This document shows, one piece after another, positions 27,631 through 36,012 of a DNA stretch of 64,000 nt. Both the position numbers and the translations under genes were made by a program. The notes below the pieces were generated by a model, which had not been told where the DNA came from, made no database searches, and saw only the letters and a program-made list of their open reading frames with translations. Position 1 is the stretch's first letter. Each line of letters opens with the position of its first letter. Source of the DNA: Flammeovirgaceae bacterium UBA2371. Lineage in GTDB: Bacteria > Bacteroidota > Bacteroidia > Cytophagales > Cyclobacteriaceae. Location of the stretch: assembly GCA_002345965.1 (NCBI GenBank), contig DDTF01000058.1:57538-121537 (forward strand), given 5' to 3'.

Positions 27631-29130
27631 TTATTCATTGAGTTGCTCCAAAGCTGACTTTGCTTTACCATCAATACTGTTTTTATAGGCATGATTCTTA
27701 TAACTGAGCGCAAGTTCAAAGTATTTTTTGGCTTCGGGAATATTGTTGCTTGTTTTGGCGATATAACCAAGTTGTAATGCCGAGTTAGGAGCAAAATACC
27801 AGGGATTAGTCCCTGCTAATTTTACTGTTCGGGTATAGAATAGTTTTGCTGTAGGCAGATCTCCCATTTTATCGGCCAGCCGTGCCTTGCGATAATTGTA
27901 TTCTACCCTTTCTTTCTCTGAAGTGAGACTGGATTCGTTAAAGGTTTTCATGATAGCCTTCGCCTCATCATAGTATCCGCCATCTGTATAAAGCCGGACC
28001 TTGAGGAGTTGAGGATTGGGAAATATATTCTCCTTTAATTGGGCATTGGCATAACGATCCGGTTCGGCTATATCCTTTCCTGTTTTCTTGGCAATTTCGA
28101 AATGCTTGAGGGCTTCTTCCTTTTTGTTTTGAAGCCAGTAACAAAGAGCAATCTTATAATAGCTGTCCTTCTTGAAATTGACGCTCTTGTAGTTGACAAT
28201 AAACTTCCGGTAGGCTACAATGGCTGAATTGTACTCACCTTTCTGTAATAAAATTTCACCCCTGAGATAATCGATGTAATGCATGGGCAATCCTTCCTGG
28301 TGTTCATCCAGTGTTTTGATCAGTGCTAAAGCCCTTTCGCTTTGGGAGCTTTTCATCAGCATATTAACACCTAAAAAAAGCACCAACCGATTGTAAGGTT
28401 GTTCCTCCAGTGCCTTCAGTAATCCGTTGGTAGCCTCTTCGTGCTGCTGATTGATAAGTCCTTTAATGGTAAAGTAAAGAATAGTGGCTTCTGTGCTCAA
28501 TGACGACTCAGATTTGCGCAAATCTTGTAACTGCTTTTGTCCGGTTGCTACAGAACCCTTCATCCCCAGCAGACTCATGAACCAGCTGTATTTGTCGGGT
28601 ACGGATCCTACCATCACTTGAATGACACCACTGGTTTTTTTAACAGGAATAAAATCCGGGTATTTTTTCTGACACTCTTCTGCATAACCATAGGCGGTGC
28701 GAATGGCCCATACGGCATTTAAGTCTTGTCCCAGGTTCAGGAAATTGAATCCGCGCTGCAGGTTAAGTTCAGCTTTTAGAAATAAAGTTTCTGCTGACTC
28801 CTTTTGGCTATCCAGGTATTTGAATCGCGCTTTAAATTTGTTCTCTATTTCCTGAAACTTAACCTCATCTTCGGAGATGAGCACATCCAAAGTTTCGCAA
28901 AAGCTTTCTACGTATATTTTATGAAGCGGATTGGTTTTGGAACCCAAAGTTGCCAATGCGGAATAGGCATGGTCGGTTTCCAGGTTGAGTACGGCTTGAT
29001 ATGCTTTTTGTAATTCGGAATCAAATTTCCAGACATGGTCGCTGGCCAGGGAAGGGGTGATCAAAAACAAAAAAAGGCAGGCGATCTGGCCTGCCTTTTT
29101 TGGGTATAATATCGTTTTGCTATTAGCCAA
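27631..29130 (-). CDS. Exported TPR-repeat protein (about 499 aa)
   Basis: From about residue 30 the protein consists of helical TPR-like hairpins (AVWAIRTAYGYAEECQKKYP; YNSAIVAYRKFIVNYKSV; YYKIALCYWLQNKKEEALKHFEIA; AKKYFELALSYKNHAY). The likely start is a TTG at 29130 that overlaps the stop codon of the upstream gene. It gives the N-terminus MANSKTILYPKKAGQIACLF plus LFLITPSLAS, a good signal peptide. The frame stays open to 29304, but that part is the upstream gene read in another frame. Unusually, a strong terminator hairpin lies inside the signal-peptide codons (29069-29101). The role is probably in envelope protein interaction; the specific family was not recognised. Confidence 0.8.
   Translation of the reverse strand: MANSKTILYPKKAGQIACLFLFLITPSLASDHVWKFDSELQKAYQAVLNLETDHAYSALATLGSKTNPLHKIYVESFCETLDVLISEDEVKFQEIENKFKARFKYLDSQKESAETLFLKAELNLQRGFNFLNLGQDLNAVWAIRTAYGYAEECQKKYPDFIPVKKTSGVIQVMVGSVPDKYSWFMSLLGMKGSVATGQKQLQDLRKSESSLSTEATILYFTIKGLINQQHEEATNGLLKALEEQPYNRLVLFLGVNMLMKSSQSERALALIKTLDEHQEGLPMHYIDYLRGEILLQKGEYNSAIVAYRKFIVNYKSVNFKKDSYYKIALCYWLQNKKEEALKHFEIAKKTGKDIAEPDRYANAQLKENIFPNPQLLKVRLYTDGGYYDEAKAIMKTFNESSLTSEKERVEYNYRKARLADKMGDLPTAKLFYTRTVKLAGTNPWYFAPNSALQLGYIAKTSNNIPEAKKYFELALSYKNHAYKNSIDGKAKSALEQLNE
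29069..29101 (-). terminator. Intrinsic terminator inside the start of the TPR gene (possible attenuator)
   Basis: A 13-bp stem (aaaaaaggcaggc / gcctgcctttttt) with a 6-base loop is flanked by an A-run and T-run, so it can work in both directions. On the minus strand it ends the zinc-ribbon-like gene (stop at 29123), yet the reading frame of the downstream TPR gene passes through it. Confidence 0.75.
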
Positions 29131-29911
29131 CCTTCTTCTTTCTTGGGGCAGCTTTTTTCTTTGGCTTTTTCTCTTCTTCCATTGACTCCATGTCCACATC
29201 AGCAAGAATTCGGCCAGAGTGTTCGTCAATAACAATCTTCTTCTTCTCCCTGATTTCAGCAATTTTTTGCGGAGGAATGATAATGTTGCAACCTTCTGCT
29301 GCACCTCTTACCACCCTTACTACTGCAAGTCCGTTAGACAAGCTGGTGCGAAGACGCTCATAATACTTGAGCAATTTGTCTTCGATCTTTTTTGTGGCTT
29401 TCTCCCGATCGGCCAAAAGACTGGCTTCTTCCTCCTGGCTCTCGTTCAGGATTTCTTCCAGTTCTTTCTTTTTGTTATTTAAATCCTCTTTGCGCTCGTT
29501 GATCAGCTTTTCGATAGCGCCAATCTCTTCTTTCTTCAACTCTATTTTATCCTTTGCCTCGTTGATGCGCTTTTCGCAAATCTGTACCTCCAACTCCTGA
29601 AGTTCTACTTCCTTGGTGATGGCATCATATTCGCGATTGTTCTTTACGTTCTTTTGCTGCTCATTGTACTTCTTGATCAGCTTTTCGGCCTCCTTAATTC
29701 CTTCCTTGTTCTTCTTGATGCACTCATCCAGGTCCTTTAATTCAACCTCAAAACGACCCATTCTGGTCCTGTAACCTTCCATCTCATCTTCCAAATCCTG
29801 AACTTCATCAGGAAGGTCACCCCTTAATTTCTTAAGCTGGTCAATCTTTGTGTCTATATATTGGAGTTTTACTAGGGCTTCGAGTTTTTGGGCAACTGTT
29901 TGATTTTCCAT
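29123..29911 (-). CDS. Coiled-coil protein of the C4-type zinc-ribbon (DUF164) family with degraded zinc site (262 aa)
   Basis: Residues 8-180 form a long antiparallel coiled coil rich in Lys/Glu, followed by the family's conserved tail NGLAVVRVVRGAAEGCNIIIPP ... EKKKIVIDEHSGRILAD in two parts. Relatives carry two CxxC pairs in this tail. Here only one cysteine (in AEGC) remains; the other three positions read Ala, Asp and Ser, so zinc binding is probably lost. A Lys-rich C-terminus (KKPKKKAAPRKKKVG) follows. The function of the family is poorly defined, with suggested nucleic-acid or chaperone-like roles. It is 3 bases downstream of the Nif3-like gene and ends at a terminator. Confidence 0.88.
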   Translation of the reverse strand: MENQTVAQKLEALVKLQYIDTKIDQLKKLRGDLPDEVQDLEDEMEGYRTRMGRFEVELKDLDECIKKNKEGIKEAEKLIKKYNEQQKNVKNNREYDAITKEVELQELEVQICEKRINEAKDKIELKKEEIGAIEKLINERKEDLNNKKKELEEILNESQEEEASLLADREKATKKIEDKLLKYYERLRTSLSNGLAVVRVVRGAAEGCNIIIPPQKIAEIREKKKIVIDEHSGRILADVDMESMEEEKKPKKKAAPRKKKVG

Positions 29912-29914
29912 TAC

Positions 29915-31018
29915 TTACAAATAACTTATTGGATTCGTGACCGATTTCGAAAAATAGACTGCAAAAGTAGTAAAATTTTCTTCCAAAACCTCTTTCAGTA
30001 AGTCTTTCGTAAACTGTTCGCTTTCAAAGTGGCCAACATCCGCGATAAGGATTTGGTCCTCGGCATCAAAAAATTCATGGTACTTGAAATCTGCTGATAC
30101 AAAGACATCCGCCCCCTGGGCTTTGGCCGCAGGCAGCAAAAAACTACCCGCCCCACCACAAAGTGCTACTTTCTGAATTGAATTGTTGGAAGGGGTTGTA
30201 TACCGGATGCAGTTCGTATTCATTACTTGCTTTAAACGCTTTAGAAAAGCCATTGGTTCCTCCGGGGTGGCAAGTGTACCGATCATACCAGATCCAACCT
30301 CCTGATTGTCATTGGATAGGGGTGTTAGGTAGTAGGCCACTTCTTCGTAAGGATGCGCCTTTCTCAATGCTGTCAATACTTTGTCCTTTAGATGGGTGGG
30401 AAGCAGCATTTCAATACGGATTTCTTCTATTTTCTCCAGTTCCCCTTTCTTGCCCACGTGGGGATTGGCATGTTCATTGGGTTGAAATGTACCTGTTCCA
30501 GTTATTCTAAAGCTGCAATTCCTGTAATTTCCAATGTTTCCAGCTCCAGCTTCATGAAGGGAATCCATCACGGGGTCAATGGCATCTTTAGGGACGAAGG
30601 TTACCAGTTTAGACAGTGTTTCGGATCTGGGAACAAGGACTTGCAAACCTGACAAACCGATTTTCTCGGCAATTCTTCTGTTCACACCCTGAATTACATT
30701 ATCCAGATTGGTGTGAATGGCATAAATCGCGATGTCATGTTTAATGGCCTTAATGATGGTTCTTTCCACATAGCTTTTCCCTGTCAGCCGCTTTAATCCT
30801 TTAAATACGATGGGGTGGTGCGCCACAATGAGGTTACATTTTAGCGATATAGCTTCTTCAACCACTTTTTCTATGCAATCAAGGGTCACCAATATGCCAG
30901 TAACCTCCCAATGGGGATTGCCAGTAATTAAACCGCTGTTGTCGTAACCTTCCTGATAGGAAGCAGAGGCTAACCTTTCAAGATGAGAAGTAACGTCTTT
31001 TATCTTTATTGTTTCCAT
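29915..31018 (-). CDS. Nif3-like dinuclear metal centre protein (367 aa)
   Basis: Metal-binding motifs of the Nif3/YbgI/YqfO family are present: EGYDNSGLITG, VTLDCIEKVVEEAI, LIVAHHPIVFKG (His67, His68), AIYAIHTNLDN and, near the C-terminus, VALCGGAGSFLLPAAKAQGADVFVSADFKYHEFFDA and LIADVGHFESEQF. The length fits the long form with an inserted alpha/beta domain (about 130-250), as in YqfO. It is a widely conserved protein often described as a GTP cyclohydrolase I type 2 homologue, but its true reaction is uncertain. It leads a two-gene unit with the coiled-coil gene. Confidence 0.93.
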   Translation of the reverse strand: METIKIKDVTSHLERLASASYQEGYDNSGLITGNPHWEVTGILVTLDCIEKVVEEAISLKCNLIVAHHPIVFKGLKRLTGKSYVERTIIKAIKHDIAIYAIHTNLDNVIQGVNRRIAEKIGLSGLQVLVPRSETLSKLVTFVPKDAIDPVMDSLHEAGAGNIGNYRNCSFRITGTGTFQPNEHANPHVGKKGELEKIEEIRIEMLLPTHLKDKVLTALRKAHPYEEVAYYLTPLSNDNQEVGSGMIGTLATPEEPMAFLKRLKQVMNTNCIRYTTPSNNSIQKVALCGGAGSFLLPAAKAQGADVFVSADFKYHEFFDAEDQILIADVGHFESEQFTKDLLKEVLEENFTTFAVYFSKSVTNPISYL

Positions 31019-31026
31019 CGAATGCT

Positions 31027-31034
31027 TAGTTTTG
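31027..31034 (+). promoter_or_regulatory. -7 box (TAGTTTTG) for lpxK
   Basis: Exact TAnnTTTG match on the + strand, 32 bases before the lpxK ATG. It lies back to back with the minus-strand box at 31036-31043. Confidence 0.5.
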
Positions 31035-31035
31035 G

Positions 31036-31043
31036 CAAAAATA
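31036..31043 (-). promoter_or_regulatory. -7 box (TATTTTTG) for the Nif3-like gene
   Basis: Exact TAnnTTTG match on the minus strand, 17 bases before the ATG at 31018, one base apart from the oppositely directed lpxK box. The two promoters would face each other with overlapping polymerase footprints. Confidence 0.5.
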
Positions 31044-31066
31044 CGAAGATATAGGTCTCTAATGAG

Positions 31067-32134
31067 ATGAGAGTGTTAAACGTGCTGTTGTTTCCAATTT
31101 CGGTAATCTTCAGGATTGCCACAGGTATAAGAAATCATCTTTACGAAATAGGACATAAGAAATCCTTTCAATTTGAGATTCCTGTTATCAATGTGGGTAA
31201 TTTAAACATAGGGGGCTCAGGAAAAACACCAACGATTGAATACCTCATACGGTTGCTTAAAAAAGATTATGTTTTGGCAACGTTGAGTCGTGGTTATGGC
31301 AGGCGAACCCGCGGCCTTCGATTTGCTTCAGATTCGGACAATGCATCTACACTGGGTGACGAGCCCTATCAGTTTCATAGAAATTTCGGCAAGGAAGTAA
31401 AGGTCGTAGTTGGTGAAGACAGGGCATTCGCCATCCCCAATATTCTACAGGAATATCCGGACACGGCAGTTATTTTGTTGGATGATGCCTTTCAGCACCG
31501 AAGGGTAAGGCCACACTTAAATATCTTGCTTACCGACTATGAGAAACCCTTCTATCAGGATTTTCTGCTTCCTATGGGCCGGCTCCGTGAAGGGCGTATG
31601 GAGGCACAACGAGCGGATATCGTGGTGGTAACCAAATGCAGTGAAGTCTTGGATGACGATGTGCAAGCGGCAGTAGAGAAGGAGATAACGCGCTATTCCG
31701 GAAACAAACCGGTTTTCTTTTCATTCATCCGTTATGGAAGTCCCACTCCCTTTCAGCAAACCGACAACCCCATCAGCCACAGGGTGGTTTTGGTTTCTGG
31801 AATTGCTAAACCACAACCATTGGAGGATTATGTAAGCGCTCATTTTGAGTTGGTAAAACACTTCAAGTTTAAGGACCACCATCAGTATACAACCAAAGAC
31901 ATTAGCCTAATCAAGAATTTTATTAAAAGTCAGCAAAACGAGGTATCAGTTCTGACCACAGAGAAAGACATGGTAAGGCTATTGGGCACTAAATTCAGTG
32001 AAGTACTGAAAGATCTGAATTGTTATTTTCTGCCCATAGAAATGGATTTCGTCAAAAGCGGTGCGGAATTTGATTCATTGATCCGGGCTGCCATTGAAAA
32101 GGCAGCAGTTCAGGCAAATTCTGTGGATGAGTAA
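31067..32134 (+). CDS. lpxK: Tetraacyldisaccharide 4'-kinase LpxK
   Basis: LpxK phosphorylates the lipid A disaccharide at the inner membrane. The 355-residue protein starts with a hydrophobic membrane-association helix (LNVLLFPISVIFRIATGI), then PVINVGNLNIGGSGKTPTIE with the P-loop at 44-55, LSRGYGRRTRG, GDEPYQFHRNF, VVGEDRAFAI and ILLDDAFQHRRVRPHLNILL (Walker B and catalytic region), and HFKFKDHHQYTTKD near the C-terminus. It is divergent from the Nif3-like gene; the porin gene follows 15 bases later. Confidence 0.96.
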   Translation: MRVLNVLLFPISVIFRIATGIRNHLYEIGHKKSFQFEIPVINVGNLNIGGSGKTPTIEYLIRLLKKDYVLATLSRGYGRRTRGLRFASDSDNASTLGDEPYQFHRNFGKEVKVVVGEDRAFAIPNILQEYPDTAVILLDDAFQHRRVRPHLNILLTDYEKPFYQDFLLPMGRLREGRMEAQRADIVVVTKCSEVLDDDVQAAVEKEITRYSGNKPVFFSFIRYGSPTPFQQTDNPISHRVVLVSGIAKPQPLEDYVSAHFELVKHFKFKDHHQYTTKDISLIKNFIKSQQNEVSVLTTEKDMVRLLGTKFSEVLKDLNCYFLPIEMDFVKSGAEFDSLIRAAIEKAAVQANSVDE

Positions 32135-32136
32135 TT

Positions 32137-32144
32137 TATCTTTG
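32137..32144 (+). promoter_or_regulatory. -7 box (TATCTTTG) directly in front of the porin gene
   Basis: Exact TAnnTTTG match followed by GCA, starting 3 bases after the lpxK stop. The usual start point 5-7 bases downstream would fall at about 32150, at or next to the candidate start codons GTG 32150 and TTG 32156, so the mRNA would be leaderless or nearly so. Confidence 0.5.
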
Positions 32145-32149
32145 CACCT

Positions 32150-34051
32150 GTGTTTTTGAAACCGACCATCTTTTTATCCTTTCTCTTCTTTTTTTGTGCA
32201 ACTGCCGTTGCCCAAAGGGGAGGCTCTAAAGTTGTGGATGACTCAACCAGAAATGTCTATGGTCCCAACACTACCAGATGGATTTCAGAGGAGGATCTGT
32301 TTTATGACAGAAAAAACTATCAAACAATTGACACTTCCATCATTAATTACCACCGCTGGACGTATGTGCAGCGATTCAACAATAAATACAAAGACCTTGG
32401 CAATATAGGTACGGCTCTTTACCCGGTGTTTCCTGTTGTAGACGGAAGCATAGGGGTATCAACAGGCTACCATGTTTATGATCCTTATTTTTTCACAGAG
32501 GAGCCTAAATATTTTGATACTAAATCTCCTTACACCCGCATGCGAATAATTTGGGGAGGCGATGGACGTGCCATGACCCGGATTGAATTTAGTCGAAGTA
32601 TTAATAAGCGACTGAGTTTTGGGTTTAACTACAGACCCCTATTGGTAGACAAGCAAATTCAACGGGCGGGAAAGGGCGATCGCCAAACGACCAGTCATTA
32701 CTATGATGCTTACACAACCTATAAAACAAGTAATGATAAATACCAGTTGTTGATTAACTACAGGCGGATTAGGCACAGTGTGGTGGAATTAGGAGGGATT
32801 ACGGTGGTAGATGCGCCAGGTGACTCTACGTATGCATCCCTCTTTGATGAGAACAATTCTCCGATATTAACTGAGGCAAAAAGTGTTCACTTACAAAATC
32901 AGGTGCACTTGTTTCATCAATACCGGATTGGAAATGGATTTCAACTTTATCATCAATCCGACCTTGGAAAAAAAGTGAACACCTATGAGGATGACCTGAC
33001 CATTGATCCGAGAACTTTTTATGACAACGAAATTAATGTGGATTCATTCCCTGATGTAGCCAACGACAGTACTCGTTTTTCTTTTTGGACAAATGAACTG
33101 GGATTAAAAGGGAAAATTGGCCGCGTGTTTTACAATGGCTATGTAAAAAGCAGGTCGTATAAGTTTAGATACAAATATTTAACAGCAGATACATTGGATA
33201 TACCTTTGACTGATGACGAATATTATATCGGAGGTCGCCTTTCCTACGAGCATGATTCAGTTACCCACCTTACAGCATGGTTGGAGTATTTGGACGGTGG
33301 CAACTATCGCGCTCAGTTTACGCTGCAATCTCGATGGATTGATGCCAAAGCAGTGCAGTTGTTGTCAAGACCCTCTTTTATTCACAACGCTTACCGCGGT
33401 TCTTTTGATTTCTGGAACAATCGATTCAAAAACACGACAGCCACGCAACTGGAGGTTTTCGGAAAATTGAGCCTGGGAAGAATCTTTATTTCACCAGGAT
33501 TTAAATACACTGATTATAGGGATTACATCTATTTTAAAGAAGGTGATTATGCCGGCACAACACAGAAGGTAATGCCAGTTCAGTCTTCAGGAAAACAAGA
33601 GTTGTTATCTCCGGAATTGAGAATGGATGTTCGTTTTTTAAGGAATTTGCACTTAAGACCTCAGGTGATATACTCTGCCTTTTTAACCAATGATGATGAT
33701 GCATTGCGGGTGCCAGAGCTGTTTGTTAACACGCAATTGTCGTATGAGAACATGTTGTTCAATAACAACCTGCAAGTACAAATAGGGGTCGATTTTCATT
33801 GGAGGTCGAGTTACTATGACCTTGCGTACGATCCGGCCATGCAACAATACTATGTACAAGACCAGATTGCCTCACCGGCCTTTCCTCTGACTGACGTTTT
33901 TTTTAATGGGAAGATGAAACGGGGAAGATTCTTTTTCAAATACAATAACCTGGTTCAGGCATTCACTCAGTCTGGCTACCTGGCTACTCCAGTTTACCCC
34001 GGTCAGCGTAATATTCTGGACTTTGGATTTGAGCTTTTATTATTCGATTGA
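32150..34051 (+). CDS. Putative outer-membrane porin, Porin_10-like (about 633 aa)
   Basis: The signal peptide (KPTIFLSFLFFFCATAVAQ) precedes a conserved region of the Bacteroidota putative porin family (DTSIINYHRWTYVQRF; LGNIGTALYPVFP; PYTRMRIIWGGDGRAMTRIE), then many amphipathic strands with aromatic girdle residues (RLSFGFNYRPLLVDKQIQ; KYQLLINYRRIRHS; KLSLGRIFISPGFKY) and a final strand ending in a typical barrel C-terminus (ILDFGFELLLFD). The longest frame begins at GTG 32150; TTG at 32156 gives a more usual signal peptide (M-K-P-T-I). Transport substrate unknown. It follows lpxK by 15 bases and precedes miaE by 2. Confidence 0.85.
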   Translation: MFLKPTIFLSFLFFFCATAVAQRGGSKVVDDSTRNVYGPNTTRWISEEDLFYDRKNYQTIDTSIINYHRWTYVQRFNNKYKDLGNIGTALYPVFPVVDGSIGVSTGYHVYDPYFFTEEPKYFDTKSPYTRMRIIWGGDGRAMTRIEFSRSINKRLSFGFNYRPLLVDKQIQRAGKGDRQTTSHYYDAYTTYKTSNDKYQLLINYRRIRHSVVELGGITVVDAPGDSTYASLFDENNSPILTEAKSVHLQNQVHLFHQYRIGNGFQLYHQSDLGKKVNTYEDDLTIDPRTFYDNEINVDSFPDVANDSTRFSFWTNELGLKGKIGRVFYNGYVKSRSYKFRYKYLTADTLDIPLTDDEYYIGGRLSYEHDSVTHLTAWLEYLDGGNYRAQFTLQSRWIDAKAVQLLSRPSFIHNAYRGSFDFWNNRFKNTTATQLEVFGKLSLGRIFISPGFKYTDYRDYIYFKEGDYAGTTQKVMPVQSSGKQELLSPELRMDVRFLRNLHLRPQVIYSAFLTNDDDALRVPELFVNTQLSYENMLFNNNLQVQIGVDFHWRSSYYDLAYDPAMQQYYVQDQIASPAFPLTDVFFNGKMKRGRFFFKYNNLVQAFTQSGYLATPVYPGQRNILDFGFELLLFD

Positions 34052-34053
34052 TC

Positions 34054-34647
34054 ATGGAGAAACACGTACTTGGATTGGTGTTACCCACAGATCCACGTTG
34101 GGTAAATATTGCTGAAAAAAACATTCAGGATATTCTTATCGATCATGCCTATTGTGAACAAAAAGCAGCTTCGTCTTGTATTTCTTTAATCATCCAATAC
34201 CCTGAAATGGACAAGGTGGTGGAAACACTAACGCCTATTGTCGCAGAAGAATGGGGACACTTTGAACGGGTATTGGAAAAGCTCAAAAGTCGAGATATGG
34301 CTTTTGGTATGCCCCGCAAAGATGAGTATGTGGAACAACTACAAAAAGTGATTAAGAAGGGAGGCAGTAGGGTGGATCAATTGGTAGAAAAGCTGCTCAT
34401 GAATGCATTAATTGAAGCGCGCAGTTGCGAACGATTCCGATTGCTATGGAAGGAGATTGATGATGCGGATCTGAGCAAGTTTTATTATGAGCTCATGGTG
34501 AGTGAGGCAGGGCACTACAAAACTTTTTTGGCCTTGGCCAAAGCATATAAAAATCCTGATTGGGTAGAGCAACGGTGGCGTGAACTTTTGGCTGCAGAAG
34601 CAGTTATAGTTTCTCAACTCGAAGTGCGTTCAGATCGTATGCACTGA
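34054..34647 (+). CDS. miaE: tRNA-(ms2io6A)-hydroxylase MiaE
   Basis: MiaE is a diiron hydroxylase acting on ms2i6A at position 37 of tRNA. The ferritin-like four-helix metal ligands are present: DHAYCEQKAAS, IVAEEWGHFERVLE, NALIEARSCERFRLL and MVSEAGHYKTFLALA. The ATG at 34054 is taken as start, 2 bases behind the porin stop; an upstream TTG (34048) overlaps that stop. The gene ends exactly one base before the end of the convergent gene at 34648. Confidence 0.95.
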   Translation: MEKHVLGLVLPTDPRWVNIAEKNIQDILIDHAYCEQKAASSCISLIIQYPEMDKVVETLTPIVAEEWGHFERVLEKLKSRDMAFGMPRKDEYVEQLQKVIKKGGSRVDQLVEKLLMNALIEARSCERFRLLWKEIDDADLSKFYYELMVSEAGHYKTFLALAKAYKNPDWVEQRWRELLAAEAVIVSQLEVRSDRMH

Positions 34648-35919
34648 TCAAGTCTTCTGTTTTTTCTTTTTGGCTGCCGGGAATAAGATATTGTTCAGGA
34701 TCAATCGGTAACCTGCTGATTGCGGGTGCAAGTTCAAATCGGTGGGCTCCTCTCCAACAGTATGCTGATAGTCTTCCGGATCGTGCCCTCCATAGTAAGT
34801 GTAAAAGCCTTTGCCCAGTACACCATGTAGATATTTCACTTCTCTGATGTCCCTGTTCTCACCCATGATTACAACATCCGGTTTTACCAAATGTTTTTTG
34901 AATCCGGTGGTCTGTCCGTAAAACCCTCTGATTACGCGTGTGTGATTTTGGGTGAGCATGGTGGGAATTGGATCCCACTTGGCTGAAAATTCAAAAAGAT
35001 TAAAGTAGTCGTTATCCTGGCGCAAACCTCTTTCAGGAGCATTATTGTCAATATCCGAAAATTCATATTGATAAGGGTCCCTTGAAATGCGGAAATCTGT
35101 AAAGGCAAGTGTTTTTTCAAAATCTAGTTTTTCCTGAGCTTTAGGATCTGCAGGGTCGCCATCGTACATACGCTCACATATGTCGACACCTTCTGCTGAA
35201 AGAGCGATATCAAATGAATCGGTTGCCGAGCACATAGCAAAAAGAAAACCTCCTCCTGCCACAAATTCTTTAATACGTTTTGCTACCGCTAATTTGAGTT
35301 GAGAAACTTTATGGAAACCATTTTCACGAGCCATCTCCTCAGATTCCTTTTGAGCTTCAATGTACCAGGGCATGTTGGCATAGCTGCCATAAAATTTTCC
35401 GTATTGTCCGGTAAAATCTTCATGATGCAGGTGCAACCAGTCGTATTTTGGTAAATCGCCTTTCATCACCTCATTGTCAAAAATAATATCATAGGGAATC
35501 TCTGCATAAGTCAGCACCAGAGTTACCGCATCGTCCCAGGGTTGCTTGCTTTTAGGAGAATACACGGCAATCTTCGGGTATTTCTCCAACTTCATAAGGT
35601 CATAATTCACAGCAGGAGAAGCTATTTCTGTTATGATCCCATTGGCTTGTGCATCGGAGATAATTTCAAAACTCACTCCGCGGATCACCAACTCATTTTG
35701 GATGGCGGGTTGGTACTTGCACATAAAACTGCCTCCACGATAATTTAGTAGCCAGTCTACCTCAATATCGTTTTTCAAAATCCAGTAGGCGATTCCGTAA
35801 GCTTTAAGGTGGTTGGACTGCTTATTGTCCATCGGAATAAACACATAATTGGCGCTGACAAGCCTGCTGGCAGTCAAAAAGAACAACAAAATCAGTAACC
35901 TCAACGTAAATCCCTTCAT
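34648..35919 (-). CDS. Exported protein of a Bacteroidota family often labelled asparagine synthetase B (about 423 aa); function unknown
   Basis: A signal peptide (MKGFTLRLLILLFFLTASRL) leads to a mature part starting NYVFIPMDNKQSNHLKAYGIAYW. None of the glutaminase or ATP-pyrophosphatase motifs of asparagine synthetase can be seen. Instead, about 120-220 (PKIAVYSPKSKQPWDDAVTL, DLPKYDWLHLHHEDF, FVAGGGFLFAMCSATDSFD) looks like a class-I glutamine-amidotransferase/ThuA-type fold with a possible nucleophile Cys in AMCSATD. The start was moved from a TTG (35940) to the ATG at 35919, which directly opens the signal peptide. It converges with miaE with no gap. Confidence 0.75.
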   Translation of the reverse strand: MKGFTLRLLILLFFLTASRLVSANYVFIPMDNKQSNHLKAYGIAYWILKNDIEVDWLLNYRGGSFMCKYQPAIQNELVIRGVSFEIISDAQANGIITEIASPAVNYDLMKLEKYPKIAVYSPKSKQPWDDAVTLVLTYAEIPYDIIFDNEVMKGDLPKYDWLHLHHEDFTGQYGKFYGSYANMPWYIEAQKESEEMARENGFHKVSQLKLAVAKRIKEFVAGGGFLFAMCSATDSFDIALSAEGVDICERMYDGDPADPKAQEKLDFEKTLAFTDFRISRDPYQYEFSDIDNNAPERGLRQDNDYFNLFEFSAKWDPIPTMLTQNHTRVIRGFYGQTTGFKKHLVKPDVVIMGENRDIREVKYLHGVLGKGFYTYYGGHDPEDYQHTVGEEPTDLNLHPQSAGYRLILNNILFPAAKKKKQKT

Positions 35920-35980
35920 TATGCTATACGAATGTAACAATTTTGGCCCTTAATAGTCTTATAGTACAACGATCAATGTC

Positions 35981-35988
35981 TACTTTTG
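35981..35988 (+). promoter_or_regulatory. -7 box (TACTTTTG) upstream of the MacB-like permease gene
   Basis: Exact TAnnTTTG match 24 bases before the ATG at 36013, in the 93-base gap between divergent genes. No -33 TTG at 17-21 bases was found. Confidence 0.45.
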
Positions 35989-36012
35989 ATTTGTAATCTA
36001 TAGTAATTCTGA

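Noticed and set aside
29131..29304. 58-residue N-terminal extension of the TPR protein
   Set aside because: It is the Lys-rich end of the upstream coiled-coil gene read in another frame; a signal peptide starts at 29130.
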